Below are positions 52,010 through 61,243 of a stretch of 64,000 bases of DNA, piece after piece. This DNA is from Parabacteroides chongii. Its GTDB lineage: Bacteria; Bacteroidota; Bacteroidia; Bacteroidales; Tannerellaceae. The translations under genes were made by a program, and so were the position numbers. The notes under the pieces are model-generated. The model was given only the letters and a program-made list of their open reading frames with translations. It searched no databases and had not been told where the DNA came from. The stretch lies in contig NZ_CP120849.1 in the NCBI RefSeq assembly GCF_029581355.1, positions 1,024,501 through 1,088,500 of the forward strand. Direction: 5' to 3'. Every line of letters begins with the position of its first letter. Position 1 is the first letter of the stretch.

Positions 52010-53568
52010 AATACAATTTCCGATAATATATTAATCCCATATTTTTTATCTTTTGAAATCCACCAGCCGACGTTACCGTTTGCACAACGGATTGCAAAAC
52101 GATTATCATATTTTAAGCGCTCGGAACCGTCCGGAATCCAAAGTCCAAGGCGATACGTACCTTTACTTAAATCAGCCGGAATTTTCAGGTCGCTCTTCAC
52201 TTTATGTACAAGAGGGCTACACAGACTATCCCCCGGTTGATAGGGTTGCCAGGTATTTACATCCGCATTAGTCAGACTTGTATAACAAACATTTTCGGCT
52301 TCATCAATCAGAACCAGATAAACTGGGTGTTCATTAAACAATGTAGAAAAACCCCGATTAATCAAAGATATTTCAACAGAATTCAAATCTGTAAATGACA
52401 GAATGGAAGGAGCTGTCATTTCCTGTAATTCTATCCTATATCCTAAATGATCACGGATATAGTCAAATACATTTCGTTCCGCTGGGGATCCGTCTTTTTT
52501 CTTAAAATACGCATCCGAAACTGGCATCTTATTCTCTTTAAGGAAAGTCCTATCTACAGGAGTCTCTTTCCAATACATCATTGAATATTTATCAGGAGCT
52601 CCTCTTTCTTTATAATTATGTATTGCACTCAAGGAAGTGTAATGTTGCAAAAATAGTTGTCTTGCTGTTTTCATTCCATCTATAATCCAACCGGGTTCCG
52701 GATTATCAGGTCCTTTATTTACACTCCAATTTCCCCAAGGTAACTCCCCATCTACAGGAAGATAAGGAGATTCCCTCACAATTTGATTAAAAAATTCTGT
52801 TCCTTCGTGCATACCTCCATCCCACTTATGCGGATCGACAATAATGAAATCATCATGAAAAGAGATCCTGCTATATGCCTTCTCATTCTTTTTCAGAAGA
52901 TTTTTGTAAGAGGGGACTCTCACTTGTAGCTTTCTATTTTCAGGTGTCATACACAATATATTTTCAAGTATGATCCGTTTTGTCTCTTCAGATTGTTCCA
53001 AACCATGAAAAGAACTATGCCATTCTCCCCAGGCTCCAATCATTCCTGCTTGTACGACCTGAATAACATCTTTATTTTTTTCAAGAAATGGTTTTAATTG
53101 TTCTGTGTGACAAATGATATCTTCTAGTGTTGGACCAGTTTTCACACGTCCCATAAAATCTGTTTCATAAGCAAAGCGTAAAACAGATTTTTTCCCCAAT
53201 TTACGCAGCTTATAAAAAAATGTATCCATTACCTGGAAATTTTCGTCTGTAAGTTCTTTACCCACCATTCCGGTCAGATAAAAATAAGTTTGTACCAAAG
53301 AAACACTATCTGAAGCATACATTTCAGACTGTTCTTCTAGATAGGAAGTAATATCAGGATATTTCTCCGGTTCCCAAACATAATTTTTGTCAGCAATATC
53401 CACTGCAACTTCTAACCGGAAACCACGTTCAGGATTGTATAGCCCTTCTAGACCGGTAGAATCATCAGCATAAATACCTTGATAATAAACAGTCCGTCTT
53501 GTATTTGTCTTACATGCTGATAATATCGTTATGATGACTAGTAAAAGGAATGTTTTTGTGTATTTCAT
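52006..53568 (-). CDS. DUF4874-DUF4832 lipoprotein of PUL 3
   Basis: A 520-residue lipoprotein (ILSACKTN, Cys19). LYNPERGFRLEVAVD begins the DUF4874 TIM-like domain; VVQAGMIGAWGEWHSSFHG is its signature and holds a Trp-Gly-Glu reminiscent of clan-A acid/base residues. The C-terminal part (ISLINRGFSTLFNEHPVYLVL; STGTYRLGLWIPDGS-like, here KGTYRLGLWIPDG) is DUF4832. It likely forms a functional pair with the overlapping gene, on related glycan linkages. The first gene after the hairpin that follows susD. Confidence 0.83.
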   Translation of the reverse strand: MKYTKTFLLLVIITILSACKTNTRRTVYYQGIYADDSTGLEGLYNPERGFRLEVAVDIADKNYVWEPEKYPDITSYLEEQSEMYASDSVSLVQTYFYLTGMVGKELTDENFQVMDTFFYKLRKLGKKSVLRFAYETDFMGRVKTGPTLEDIICHTEQLKPFLEKNKDVIQVVQAGMIGAWGEWHSSFHGLEQSEETKRIILENILCMTPENRKLQVRVPSYKNLLKKNEKAYSRISFHDDFIIVDPHKWDGGMHEGTEFFNQIVRESPYLPVDGELPWGNWSVNKGPDNPEPGWIIDGMKTARQLFLQHYTSLSAIHNYKERGAPDKYSMMYWKETPVDRTFLKENKMPVSDAYFKKKDGSPAERNVFDYIRDHLGYRIELQEMTAPSILSFTDLNSVEISLINRGFSTLFNEHPVYLVLIDEAENVCYTSLTNADVNTWQPYQPGDSLCSPLVHKVKSDLKIPADLSKGTYRLGLWIPDGSERLKYDNRFAIRCANGNVGWWISKDKKYGINILSEIVL

Positions 53569-53585
53569 GTTTTTTTATTTTAGTA

Positions 53586-53624
53586 AAATCCGATAATCAT
53601 TAAAATAATAATTATCGGATTTTT
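53586..53624 (-). terminator. Hairpin after susD of PUL 3 (possible attenuator)
   Basis: AATCCGATAAT (53587-53597) pairs with ATTATCGGATT (53611-53621) as a perfect 11-bp stem, 9 bp after the susD stop. On the minus strand TTACTAAAATAAAA follows, so the T-run is short. Placement equals that in PULs 1 and 2. Confidence 0.65.
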
Positions 53625-53632
53625 GTTTAGAA

Positions 53633-55144
53633 TTAATAACCAGGATTTTGTTCTATCTGTCCTTTACCTTCATTAATTACACTTTGAGGTAACGGTATAC
53701 GCTCATAATTTTTATTTACTAAAGTCGTTTGTCCTACTACCTGACACTTGTGTTTAATTGCATCAACATATGATCCATCACGAATTAAATCTTGACGGCG
53801 GCAACCCTCAAAGAATAATTCATGGCCTCTCTCTAATAACAATTTATCCAAAAAGTCACGTGTATTCGAAAAATCTGATCTTTGATATTCAGACAAACCT
53901 GCTCTTTTTCTGATTTCATTCAACCAATAAAGGGCTTCATCTGTTATCATATTTTGATTACGAACCATTGCCTCAGCATACAATGTAACAGCATCTGCAT
54001 AACGATATATGATATAATCAGTTTCACTATTTTCCCCTTGAGTACCTACAAAGTCATAGCAGTCATATTTACAGGGAATTGCACCATAATACAATAATTT
54101 ATCGCTTGAAACTTTATCATTTACTTCGCTATGAGTAGTTCCATCTGTTCCTGTATATGCATAAATAATAGTTTCCAAACGTTTGTCACCCGGTTCAAAA
54201 GTATCGAAGAAATCCCAAGATATTTTGTATCCATTCCACTTTGTCAAAGTTTCAGACCCAGGAAAATCATTTGGTAATACATGAGGATGCCATTTATGCT
54301 CTTGCGTTCCACGCAAACAATTAACCGCCCAAATTGTCTCCGCATTTTTCTCATTTGCCAATTTAAAAATACTTGCATAATTAGGTTCCAATTTATACCC
54401 ATATTCAGCTTTTGTCAGTTCACGTCCTAGTTCCTCTGCCTTTGCCCACTGTTGGGTTTGCATATAGAATTTTAATAAAACCATGTTACACAATCCTTTT
54501 GTAAAACGTCCATACTCTGAACTTTCTTTTGCATAACTATAAGGTAGAACTGATGCTGCAGCAGTAAGTTCTGTTACAATGAAATTCTGCATTTCTTCTT
54601 CAGACAAACGTGGAATAATCTGCTCTTCCAACGGCTTTTTCAAGGTTTCAATATCAGCAATAGGTATTGGTCCATATAAGTCCCACATCGAAAAAGCCAG
54701 CCAACCACGAGCACAGTGTAATTCTGCCAGATATTTATTTTTTACATCATCCGATAAATCCATCTTTTCAATACGATCGATAGTCATGGTAATTTTTCCC
54801 ATATATTTTGCCCATCGCCAATGGTTATCATTATAACTGTTTCCCACACTCCATCGATTATAAAGAATCGGTTCCCAACCGCGCCAAGTACATTCTCCAT
54901 AATCTGACATTAGATCTGAAACTAGCAATACTCCTGTCGCTATGTTAAACATGCCATCATAGCCATTGTTCATAAATACACTATATGCATTTCCTGTCAC
55001 CAAAGCTTCTGCATCACTTTCTGTTGTTGGGAATATTCCTCCATTAATAGAATCATATATTTCTGACTCCAACTCGCAACTGGTAAGTCCAAGTGAGAAA
55101 GCAGTAATTACTCCACCAAGCAAATAATATTTTATATTCTTCAT
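53633..55144 (-). CDS. SusD/RagB family lipoprotein of PUL 3
   Basis: A 503-residue surface lipoprotein (LGLTSCELESEIYDS, Cys23). LHCARGWLAFSMWDLYGPIPIADIETL, EYGRFTKGLCNMVLLKFYM and LLLERGHELFFEGCRRQDLIRDG are SusD landmarks, and the protein ends GQIEQNPGY. It is a clear but diverged relative of the PUL 2 SusD (ESEIYDSINGGIFP against ESEMYDVINPNIFP). It lies 12 bp after its SusC partner. Confidence 0.95.
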   Translation of the reverse strand: MKNIKYYLLGGVITAFSLGLTSCELESEIYDSINGGIFPTTESDAEALVTGNAYSVFMNNGYDGMFNIATGVLLVSDLMSDYGECTWRGWEPILYNRWSVGNSYNDNHWRWAKYMGKITMTIDRIEKMDLSDDVKNKYLAELHCARGWLAFSMWDLYGPIPIADIETLKKPLEEQIIPRLSEEEMQNFIVTELTAAASVLPYSYAKESSEYGRFTKGLCNMVLLKFYMQTQQWAKAEELGRELTKAEYGYKLEPNYASIFKLANEKNAETIWAVNCLRGTQEHKWHPHVLPNDFPGSETLTKWNGYKISWDFFDTFEPGDKRLETIIYAYTGTDGTTHSEVNDKVSSDKLLYYGAIPCKYDCYDFVGTQGENSETDYIIYRYADAVTLYAEAMVRNQNMITDEALYWLNEIRKRAGLSEYQRSDFSNTRDFLDKLLLERGHELFFEGCRRQDLIRDGSYVDAIKHKCQVVGQTTLVNKNYERIPLPQSVINEGKGQIEQNPGY

Positions 55145-55156
55145 CTTACTTTCTTA

Positions 55157-58100
55157 TTAAAACGTTACATCAACTCCAAAACTAAAACTTGTCACATTCG
55201 GATATGAATATTGATTTCCTTCTGTTTCAGGATCCAATCCATTCCAGTTTGTTATTACAAACGGATTATTTACATCTGCATACACTCGAATACTATTCAA
55301 TATATTTTTGGACACAGGAATTGTATATCCTAAAGTAATATTACGACAACGAATATAAGAGATCTTCTTATAGAAATAGTCTCCTGTACCATTGTCACCG
55401 ACATTGAAAATATTAGGATAGATAGCTCTTTGATTATCATGTGTCCATGTATCCATATATCCTTTAGAAGCGTTACGCCCCTGTGTCAAACCATATCCCA
55501 TAGTTGCCCATGAATCATAATAACTGGCTCCTTTTATTCTGTTAGCTTCACCATAGAAATAAATATTAAAATCAAAGTTTTTATAACGCAATGTATTATT
55601 GAAACCAAAAATAAGCGCAGGATCTTCAGAACCTAATAAAATTTTGTCCTCATCATTCAGGATACCATCATTATTTCGGTCAATTAATTTAACCTGTCCA
55701 GGTAGCAATGCTGCCTGATGAGCTGGAGCCTTTTCCCCCGGTTGCAATAATCCATTTGATTCATACGCAAATATTGGACGAATCCAATCGTTTACACTTT
55801 CATAAGCGGCAGGTTTCCAATTTGGATCACGTTCTTTCCAACGATCGCGATAAAAAGATAAAGTTACATCTGTTGCCCAACTCCAATCACGTGTTGAAAT
55901 ATTCACAGAATTTAAAGTAAATTCAAAACCTTGACTTTTTGTTTCACCAATATTAGAGGCAATCGTTGTGACTTCATTATAAGATGGCAACGATTTCTCT
56001 TTTACCAATAAGTCTGAAATTGTTCTATTAAAATATTCAACGGTAGTTGATAAACGATTATCGAAGAAGCCTAAATCCAAACCAACGTTAAATTCTTTTG
56101 TTGTTTCCCAAGTCAGTAACGGATTACCTAACTGGGATGCATAAACTCCGGTATAGGATGCATTGCCAAATACATTATTAAAACCAGTATAAAACAAGTC
56201 CATCGTGCGGTTTCCCACATTTGAATTACCTGTCTGGCCATAACTAACTCTCAGTTTACCATTCGACAAAACAGTATTCATGCTTTGCATAAATGCCTCA
56301 TCGCTAAAACGCCATCCTGCAGAAACAGAGGGGAAATAACCCCAACGATGATCCGGATCGAAGTTAGAAGCACCATCTGCACGTAATGTTGCAGTTAGCA
56401 AATATCGTCCCAAATAAGAATAATTGATACGTCCGAAATAAGAACCTAAAGCAGATTTTTCAGCACTTGAACCAACAGAAGGCTTGGCATAATTACCGGC
56501 TCCCAAATTATTATACAAAAACGAATCAATCAGAAAATCCTGATTTCCGGCAGAAACAGATTCATAATTAAACTGTTGATAAGAATATCCCAGTAAAGCC
56601 GTCAAACTATGGTTACCAAAATCTTTGGAGTAAGTAGCAGTTAAATCCATCAAATAATCATTACGATCGGATTGATTAATATTTGCCTGTCCATTGGCTT
56701 GTAGACCATACATGGTTGTTTTAGGCAAATAAACTTTTCTTTTTTCATACTGACGGTCTATACCCACATTGGCCCGCAACAATAATCCTTTTATTGGTTC
56801 AACCTGTACATATCCAGATGCTAAGAGACGATCTTTAACACTTTTATCTGTAATCTCTAACAACGAGACTGGATTTGGAGTTTGTGTAAAATAAGGATTC
56901 ACTGAATAATTTCCTTCTTCATCATAAATTGGTAAATTAGGATTAAACATTGCAGCAGCAGACAGAATACCTGCATTTTCAAACTCTCCTTTTCCCAAGG
57001 GTACATTATCTAGTGTATTACGATTGATATTCAAAGAGATTCCAGCCTTTACATATTTTGAAATCTGTTGATCCAGGTTGATTTTACCAGTGAAACGTTC
57101 CAAATCATTATTTTTTACTATACCAGCTTGATTCATATAACTTAATGATGCCATATATTGTGTACTTTCAGTACCTCCGTTTACAGATACATTATGAGAA
57201 TGCATCATTCCAGTACGAGTCACAGCATCAAACCAATCTGTATTTCCAGCATTTGCAATATCAGCTTCGCTATAAGTAGGAACATACTCCGGAGCTATAT
57301 GACCATCTGCTACAGATACATAGCCCTTATAAACATCTAGCCCATTCGATTTTAAATAATCCTCATAAGTGTAACGGTTATATTGTTGCATATATTCAGC
57401 TCCACTCAATGATTTATATCCATTTTTCATATTTTGAATAGAAACATTACCTGAATATCTGACCTGAGCCTTTTGAGCCTTACCACGTTTAGTTGTTACA
57501 ATAATGACTCCATGACCAGCGCGAGAACCATAGATAGCTGTTGAACTTGCATCTTTTAATATCTCTATAGATTCTATATCATTAGGATTCAATGAAGCCA
57601 ATACATTATCTGTAGAGCCTGCGTCATAACGAGTTCCAGATCCCAAAGAACTTCCTGATGAGACAGGAAAACCATCAATAATAATCAGTGGGTCATTACC
57701 TGCTCCTGTTGACGCGGCTCCACGAATACGAAACGTTGAACCACCACCAACTTGCGCACTATTTTGAGTTACTTGCAGTCCTGAGGCTTTACCTGCTAGA
57801 GCATGACTAACTGTCGAATAAGTATTAATCGGAGTGTCATCCATACTAACAGAAGAAATAGCTCCTGTCAAATCTCTCTTTTTCTGCACACCATACCCTA
57901 CAACAACTACTTCCTCCAGTGCCTGTGTATCTTCCTTCAGCAAAACATTAATCACATTTTTGCCTTTAACAACAATCTCCTGCTGAATATACCCTATAAA
58001 AGACACCTGTAACGTAGCGCCGTCCGACACTTCGATGGAGTAATTACCATCCATGTCGGTTGTTGTACCATTGGTTGTCCCTTTTTCGATGATATTGGCT

Positions 58101-58534
58101 CCGGTGATTGGACCGAAGGCATCGCTGACTGTACCGGTCACCTTCCTAGTCTGCAGTGTTGAAGCAGTGATAGGCAATGACTTTTCGTTAGTCAGGACAA
58201 TGTGACGGTCTTTAATAGTGTATCTCAAACCGGTCTTATCTGCGATAGTGTCCAGTATATCCTGGATATTGGCATCCTTTTTCGTAATAGAGATTTTTTC
58301 ATTTTTGTTAATCTCTTCCAGATTATAGAAAAACAGAAATTCAGACTGTTTTTCTATTTGTTTCAACACATTTTCCAATGTTTCATTCTTTGCAGAAACA
58401 TTCAGTTTCGCAGTCTGTGCATAAGTTGCGGCTACCACCTGCGACAAGCAAATGGCTAGCATTAACACGGTTAATTTCATGATTTTTATAGTCTTTTTGA
58501 AGGTTACAAAAACAACTATACGTTGATTATCCAT
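55157..58534 (-). CDS. SusC/RagA TonB-dependent transducer of PUL 3 (with STN domain)
   Basis: A 1125-residue outer-membrane importer. MDNQRIVVFVTFKKTIKI precedes the signal peptide MKLTVLMLAICLSQVVAA. STN (ETLENVLKQIEKQSEFLF), carboxypeptidase-like domain, EEVVVVGYGVQKKRDLTG, plug (ILKDASSTAIYGSRAGHGVIIVTT) and barrel follow, ending SFSFGVDVTF. The STN coding DNA is almost base-for-base the same as in the PUL 2 gene, while the barrel has clearly diverged. It should activate the FecR encoded upstream and so the ECF sigma. Confidence 0.96.
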   Translation of the reverse strand: MDNQRIVVFVTFKKTIKIMKLTVLMLAICLSQVVAATYAQTAKLNVSAKNETLENVLKQIEKQSEFLFFYNLEEINKNEKISITKKDANIQDILDTIADKTGLRYTIKDRHIVLTNEKSLPITASTLQTRKVTGTVSDAFGPITGANIIEKGTTNGTTTDMDGNYSIEVSDGATLQVSFIGYIQQEIVVKGKNVINVLLKEDTQALEEVVVVGYGVQKKRDLTGAISSVSMDDTPINTYSTVSHALAGKASGLQVTQNSAQVGGGSTFRIRGAASTGAGNDPLIIIDGFPVSSGSSLGSGTRYDAGSTDNVLASLNPNDIESIEILKDASSTAIYGSRAGHGVIIVTTKRGKAQKAQVRYSGNVSIQNMKNGYKSLSGAEYMQQYNRYTYEDYLKSNGLDVYKGYVSVADGHIAPEYVPTYSEADIANAGNTDWFDAVTRTGMMHSHNVSVNGGTESTQYMASLSYMNQAGIVKNNDLERFTGKINLDQQISKYVKAGISLNINRNTLDNVPLGKGEFENAGILSAAAMFNPNLPIYDEEGNYSVNPYFTQTPNPVSLLEITDKSVKDRLLASGYVQVEPIKGLLLRANVGIDRQYEKRKVYLPKTTMYGLQANGQANINQSDRNDYLMDLTATYSKDFGNHSLTALLGYSYQQFNYESVSAGNQDFLIDSFLYNNLGAGNYAKPSVGSSAEKSALGSYFGRINYSYLGRYLLTATLRADGASNFDPDHRWGYFPSVSAGWRFSDEAFMQSMNTVLSNGKLRVSYGQTGNSNVGNRTMDLFYTGFNNVFGNASYTGVYASQLGNPLLTWETTKEFNVGLDLGFFDNRLSTTVEYFNRTISDLLVKEKSLPSYNEVTTIASNIGETKSQGFEFTLNSVNISTRDWSWATDVTLSFYRDRWKERDPNWKPAAYESVNDWIRPIFAYESNGLLQPGEKAPAHQAALLPGQVKLIDRNNDGILNDEDKILLGSEDPALIFGFNNTLRYKNFDFNIYFYGEANRIKGASYYDSWATMGYGLTQGRNASKGYMDTWTHDNQRAIYPNIFNVGDNGTGDYFYKKISYIRCRNITLGYTIPVSKNILNSIRVYADVNNPFVITNWNGLDPETEGNQYSYPNVTSFSFGVDVTF

Positions 58535-58543
58535 ACTTTAATT

Positions 58544-58621
58544 GTTTTAAGATTAAACACATTTTCCACGGCAATGGAAATTTAATTGAATCACACACAA
58601 AAGGAGAATCCGGCAAGATTT
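58544..58621 (-). promoter_or_regulatory. Conserved FecR-SusC intergenic leader (copy 2)
   Basis: Minus-strand counterpart of 39021-39102. The blocks AAATCTTGCCGGAT, TGTGTGATTCAATTAAA, TTCCATTGCCGTGGAA and TTTAATCTTAAAAC recur in order, 10 bp before the SusC ATG. Confidence 0.65.
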
Positions 58622-58693
58622 ACACCTTTTTCTAAATTCTTACATTATCCACTCATTTCATTTGATTTTAGATTAACATTATTCCTTTACTTC

Positions 58694-59674
58694 TTACTTC
58701 TCAGAAATTGTTACATGCCGATCATCTATCTTGTATTTAATCGGAATAGACAGGTTTACAATTTCCATAATATCTTTTATACTTTGTCCCCGATAAAAAG
58801 TACCTGTAAATGTACGTTGATTTAAAATCTCGGAGTTTACGGTAAATTGCATGCCATAAACGTGACTTAACCGATCAAGAATTGCCTTCAGGCTTTGTTC
58901 ATGAAAATAATAATACCCTGTGGTCCAAGAGGTAAATTGTCTGGCATCTACATGAAAAAGTGAAGCTTGTTTCGTATTTCGATTATATATGAGCTGCTGG
59001 TTAGGACGCATAATTGTCCGTTCCGGAAAATTCATTGTTTTCAACTGTACTGAACCTTCCAACAATGTGGTTATCACCAATGAATCCAACGGGTAAGCCA
59101 TCACATTGAATTTTGTTCCCAATGCTTCTATATCTTGTTCTTTGGTCTTTACGATGAAAGGCTTGTCTTTTTGTTTGGCAACATCAAAATAGGCCTCTCC
59201 TTCCAGATATACGATACGTTTGTCTTTGCCATAATCTTTGTCATAATGGAAAGTTGTTTTAGAGCCCAAACTGATATGTGTTCCGTCCGGCAGTTCAACA
59301 ACATCGGCTTCCAGTCCGTCTCCTCCGATATATTTGGAATATAAGCTATTATCTTCTTCATGAAAGAACAAGAAATACATAGAACTGATCGCCACAGCCA
59401 GAAGGGCTACGGCAGCATAAGTACTGATTTGATACCAAAGATTGAAGCGGCGGGATTGTGAATTTTTCTTTTTATTTAGTAAACGCCCCCAGCTTTCGCT
59501 TGTTTCCAAAGGGGTACTTAAAGGCAGACCTGCATCATACATTGCCTTAATTTCGAAAAATAACTCCTTATTAGAAGCACTCTCGTTCACCCAATTGTAA
59601 AAACAGTCTGTTTCTTCCTGGGTAAGATTATTCTGCAAATAACCTATAATTAACTCTGTATGTTCGTTTTCCAT
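58694..59674 (-). CDS. FecR-family anti-sigma factor of PUL 3
   Basis: A 326-residue inner-membrane regulator with a cytoplasmic sigma-binding N-terminus (LIIGYLQNNLTQEETDCFYNWVN in part), one helix (AAVALLAVAISSMYFLFF), a periplasmic FecR domain (LPDGTHISLGSKTTFHY; VYLEGEAYFDVAKQKDKPF) and a C-terminal DUF4974 domain. By eye about nine tenths of the periplasmic residues equal those of the PUL 2 FecR, against roughly half in the cytoplasmic part. The ECF sigma gene is 1.4 kb upstream, separated by a GNAT gene and a broken gene. Confidence 0.93.
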   Translation of the reverse strand: MENEHTELIIGYLQNNLTQEETDCFYNWVNESASNKELFFEIKAMYDAGLPLSTPLETSESWGRLLNKKKNSQSRRFNLWYQISTYAAVALLAVAISSMYFLFFHEEDNSLYSKYIGGDGLEADVVELPDGTHISLGSKTTFHYDKDYGKDKRIVYLEGEAYFDVAKQKDKPFIVKTKEQDIEALGTKFNVMAYPLDSLVITTLLEGSVQLKTMNFPERTIMRPNQQLIYNRNTKQASLFHVDARQFTSWTTGYYYFHEQSLKAILDRLSHVYGMQFTVNSEILNQRTFTGTFYRGQSIKDIMEIVNLSIPIKYKIDDRHVTISEK

Positions 59675-59702
59675 GATATCTTCTTTGAATTGCTACCTTT
59701 CG

Positions 59703-59724
59703 GTGACTTAGTCCTTTATGAACT
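59703..59724 (-). promoter_or_regulatory. 22-bp element conserved upstream of both FecR genes (copy 2)
   Basis: On the minus strand it reads AGTTCATAAAGGACTAAG followed by TCAC, identical to 37934-37955, and ends 28 bp before the FecR ATG. Surrounding bases differ, so the element itself seems to be under constraint. Confidence 0.6.
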
Positions 59725-59865
59725 TATAACGAATGGCAGCAAAAAAGTACTCACACAAAAACAAACTTTTTTTAAAATTAAATACGAACGGTTGAAAATG
59801 AGGGTGAATACGGAAAGGAGCATACTACAACCGGTAATACCTCTCCGCATTCCCGAAATAAATCT

Positions 59866-60097
59866 GAAATAACACATCTTCCGGCAAACTGAGGATAAGC
59901 GTCCAAACGCCGGGCTATCTCCCGGTAGTCCCATTCCAAGCTGCCCAGGTCGGCACCGACGAAAGTCAGGCCGGGATAACGTTGCAAGATACGGTCCCGG
60001 GTTTCGATCTGCTGCTGCCAGGAAGGGATTTCCGGATGCAGCCAGGCATAGTCGCATGGAAGTGAGCGTCTATCTTCGGAAAGTGTTCGAAGTCCAT
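59866..60097 (-). pseudogene. Remnant of a TIM-barrel amidohydrolase
   Basis: ATG 60097, preceded by a GGAGG sequence, begins MDFEHFPKIDAHFHA, the metal-binding HxH start of amidohydrolase-2 proteins. The frame then shifts: another frame reads DYAWLHPEIPSWQQQIETRD and RILQRYPGLTFVGADLGSLE, followed by WDYREIARRLDAYPQFAG, which belongs to the middle of the same family. The join implies loss of about 100 or more codons with a frameshift, and the C-terminal half is gone. It starts 7 bp after the GNAT stop, so it was once part of that operon. The 430-bp space between FecR and GNAT otherwise holds only the conserved FecR leader element. Confidence 0.8.
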
Positions 60098-60104
60098 CCT
60101 CCAG

Positions 60105-60545
60105 CTATTTTTTAAACGTCATTTTATAAACGTTGGTCTCTTTAGGTTCAAAGCCGACGGATCGGTACAGTTGGTTTGCCGCAACGCGTGCGGGACTAGA
60201 GGTCAGCATCAGGATGGAATTACCGAGCGACTCCACATAACGGATGGCATGTTCTACCAACTTATAACCTAACGCCTTGCCACGAAAACGCTGGTCGACA
60301 ACCACATCTTCTATCCAGTGCTTCTGCCCGGTAGGAGTTTTATAGGAACCGACCGTCAGCATACCAGCTATTTCATCTTCATAGGAGATCAAGAAAAGGT
60401 GGCTGCTACCGGAGACGATCATCGTTTGCAAGTCGGTATCGGTAAACGGGACCGGGGAGGAAATCAGCTGAGAAAGAAGCTCATTAATGATACCGACATA
60501 TGCCGGATCGAATTCTTTCACTTCGAATATCTTCGTTTTTTCCAT
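60105..60545 (-). CDS. GNAT family N-acetyltransferase
   Basis: A 146-residue acetyl-CoA-dependent acetyltransferase. IEDVVVDQRFRGKALGYKLVEHA contains motif A, whose RFRGKALG loop fits the pyrophosphate-binding R/QxxGxA, and AANQLYRSVGFEPKETNVYKM is motif B. Substrate unknown. It lies 30 bp downstream of the ECF sigma gene and directly upstream of the amidohydrolase remnant. That is an odd insertion between a sigma gene and its FecR. Confidence 0.9.
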   Translation of the reverse strand: MEKTKIFEVKEFDPAYVGIINELLSQLISSPVPFTDTDLQTMIVSGSSHLFLISYEDEIAGMLTVGSYKTPTGQKHWIEDVVVDQRFRGKALGYKLVEHAIRYVESLGNSILMLTSSPARVAANQLYRSVGFEPKETNVYKMTFKK

Positions 60546-60575
60546 ATATAATAGGATTTAAGTAAAGCCCTAGGC

Positions 60576-61121
60576 TCAAATCAAGGTAAAAAGATAAAAG
60601 AAAAGATGCGAACAATGCTTACGGAGATAAAGCAAAGACCTGTACAACTGGTTTTCGACTGTGCGGACAGAGAGACCCAACTGATCCGCAATCTCGGCCG
60701 CTTTCATCCCTTTCAGATAGGAAAGACGGAAAATCTCCTGGTTCCTTTCGGGTAGCTCCGCCACTTTCTTCATCAAAAGATCCAATAGGTCTTTCCGCAT
60801 GAACAGTTCGTCGGACGACTCAAAATAGTCCAGCTCCTCCAGTTTGAGCTGGACGGCCCGGTGATCCAGAATTTCCTGCTCCATATTCGAACGGCGCAGG
60901 TGATCGATACAGGCGTTGCGGACAGCAACGTAAAGAATACGTTTCAGATCGGCATCCGGAAGGAGAAAGACTTGTTTGTCCCAAAGCTTGAGAAAAACGT
61001 CGTGCACAATATCTTCCGCAAAGAAACCCGAGACGAACTTCCCCGCAAAGCGAAGCAACATCGGAGCATATTCAAGATATATGCGCTGATAGCAGTTTGT
61101 CGTCTGATCTTTCACTTCCAT
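60576..61121 (-). CDS. ECF sigma factor (sigma-70 region 2/4)
   Basis: A 181-residue extracytoplasmic-function sigma factor. Region 2 is YAPMLLRFAGKFVSGFFAEDIVHDVFLKLWD (read as FFAEDIVHDVFLKLWD at its core). Region 4 is LPERNQEIFRLSYLKGMKAAEIA followed by LGLSVRTVENQLYRSLLYLRK. It belongs to the large Bacteroidetes group that pairs with FecR anti-sigmas to drive susCD genes. It is the only such gene for the two FecR loci in this window. The tail FFYLFTLI is hydrophobic and slightly longer than usual. Confidence 0.94.
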   Translation of the reverse strand: MEVKDQTTNCYQRIYLEYAPMLLRFAGKFVSGFFAEDIVHDVFLKLWDKQVFLLPDADLKRILYVAVRNACIDHLRRSNMEQEILDHRAVQLKLEELDYFESSDELFMRKDLLDLLMKKVAELPERNQEIFRLSYLKGMKAAEIADQLGLSVRTVENQLYRSLLYLRKHCSHLFFYLFTLI

Positions 61122-61243
61122 CTTGCAAACATATAAAATATCAGGTATTATTCCGCAACTTCGCCCGCTTTTAACGCATATTACCCGCTCAAAAAAGTTC
61201 AGAAGCGGAAGAGCGCCCTCCCCGAAGGCAACCTCTGCAGTCC

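Noticed and set aside
61126..61133. Minus-strand TATGTTTG just before the ECF sigma ATG, matching a -7 promoter box
   Set aside because: It ends only 4 bp before the start codon. Transcription would begin inside the coding region, and sigma region 2 needs the N-terminal residues, so it is probably chance.
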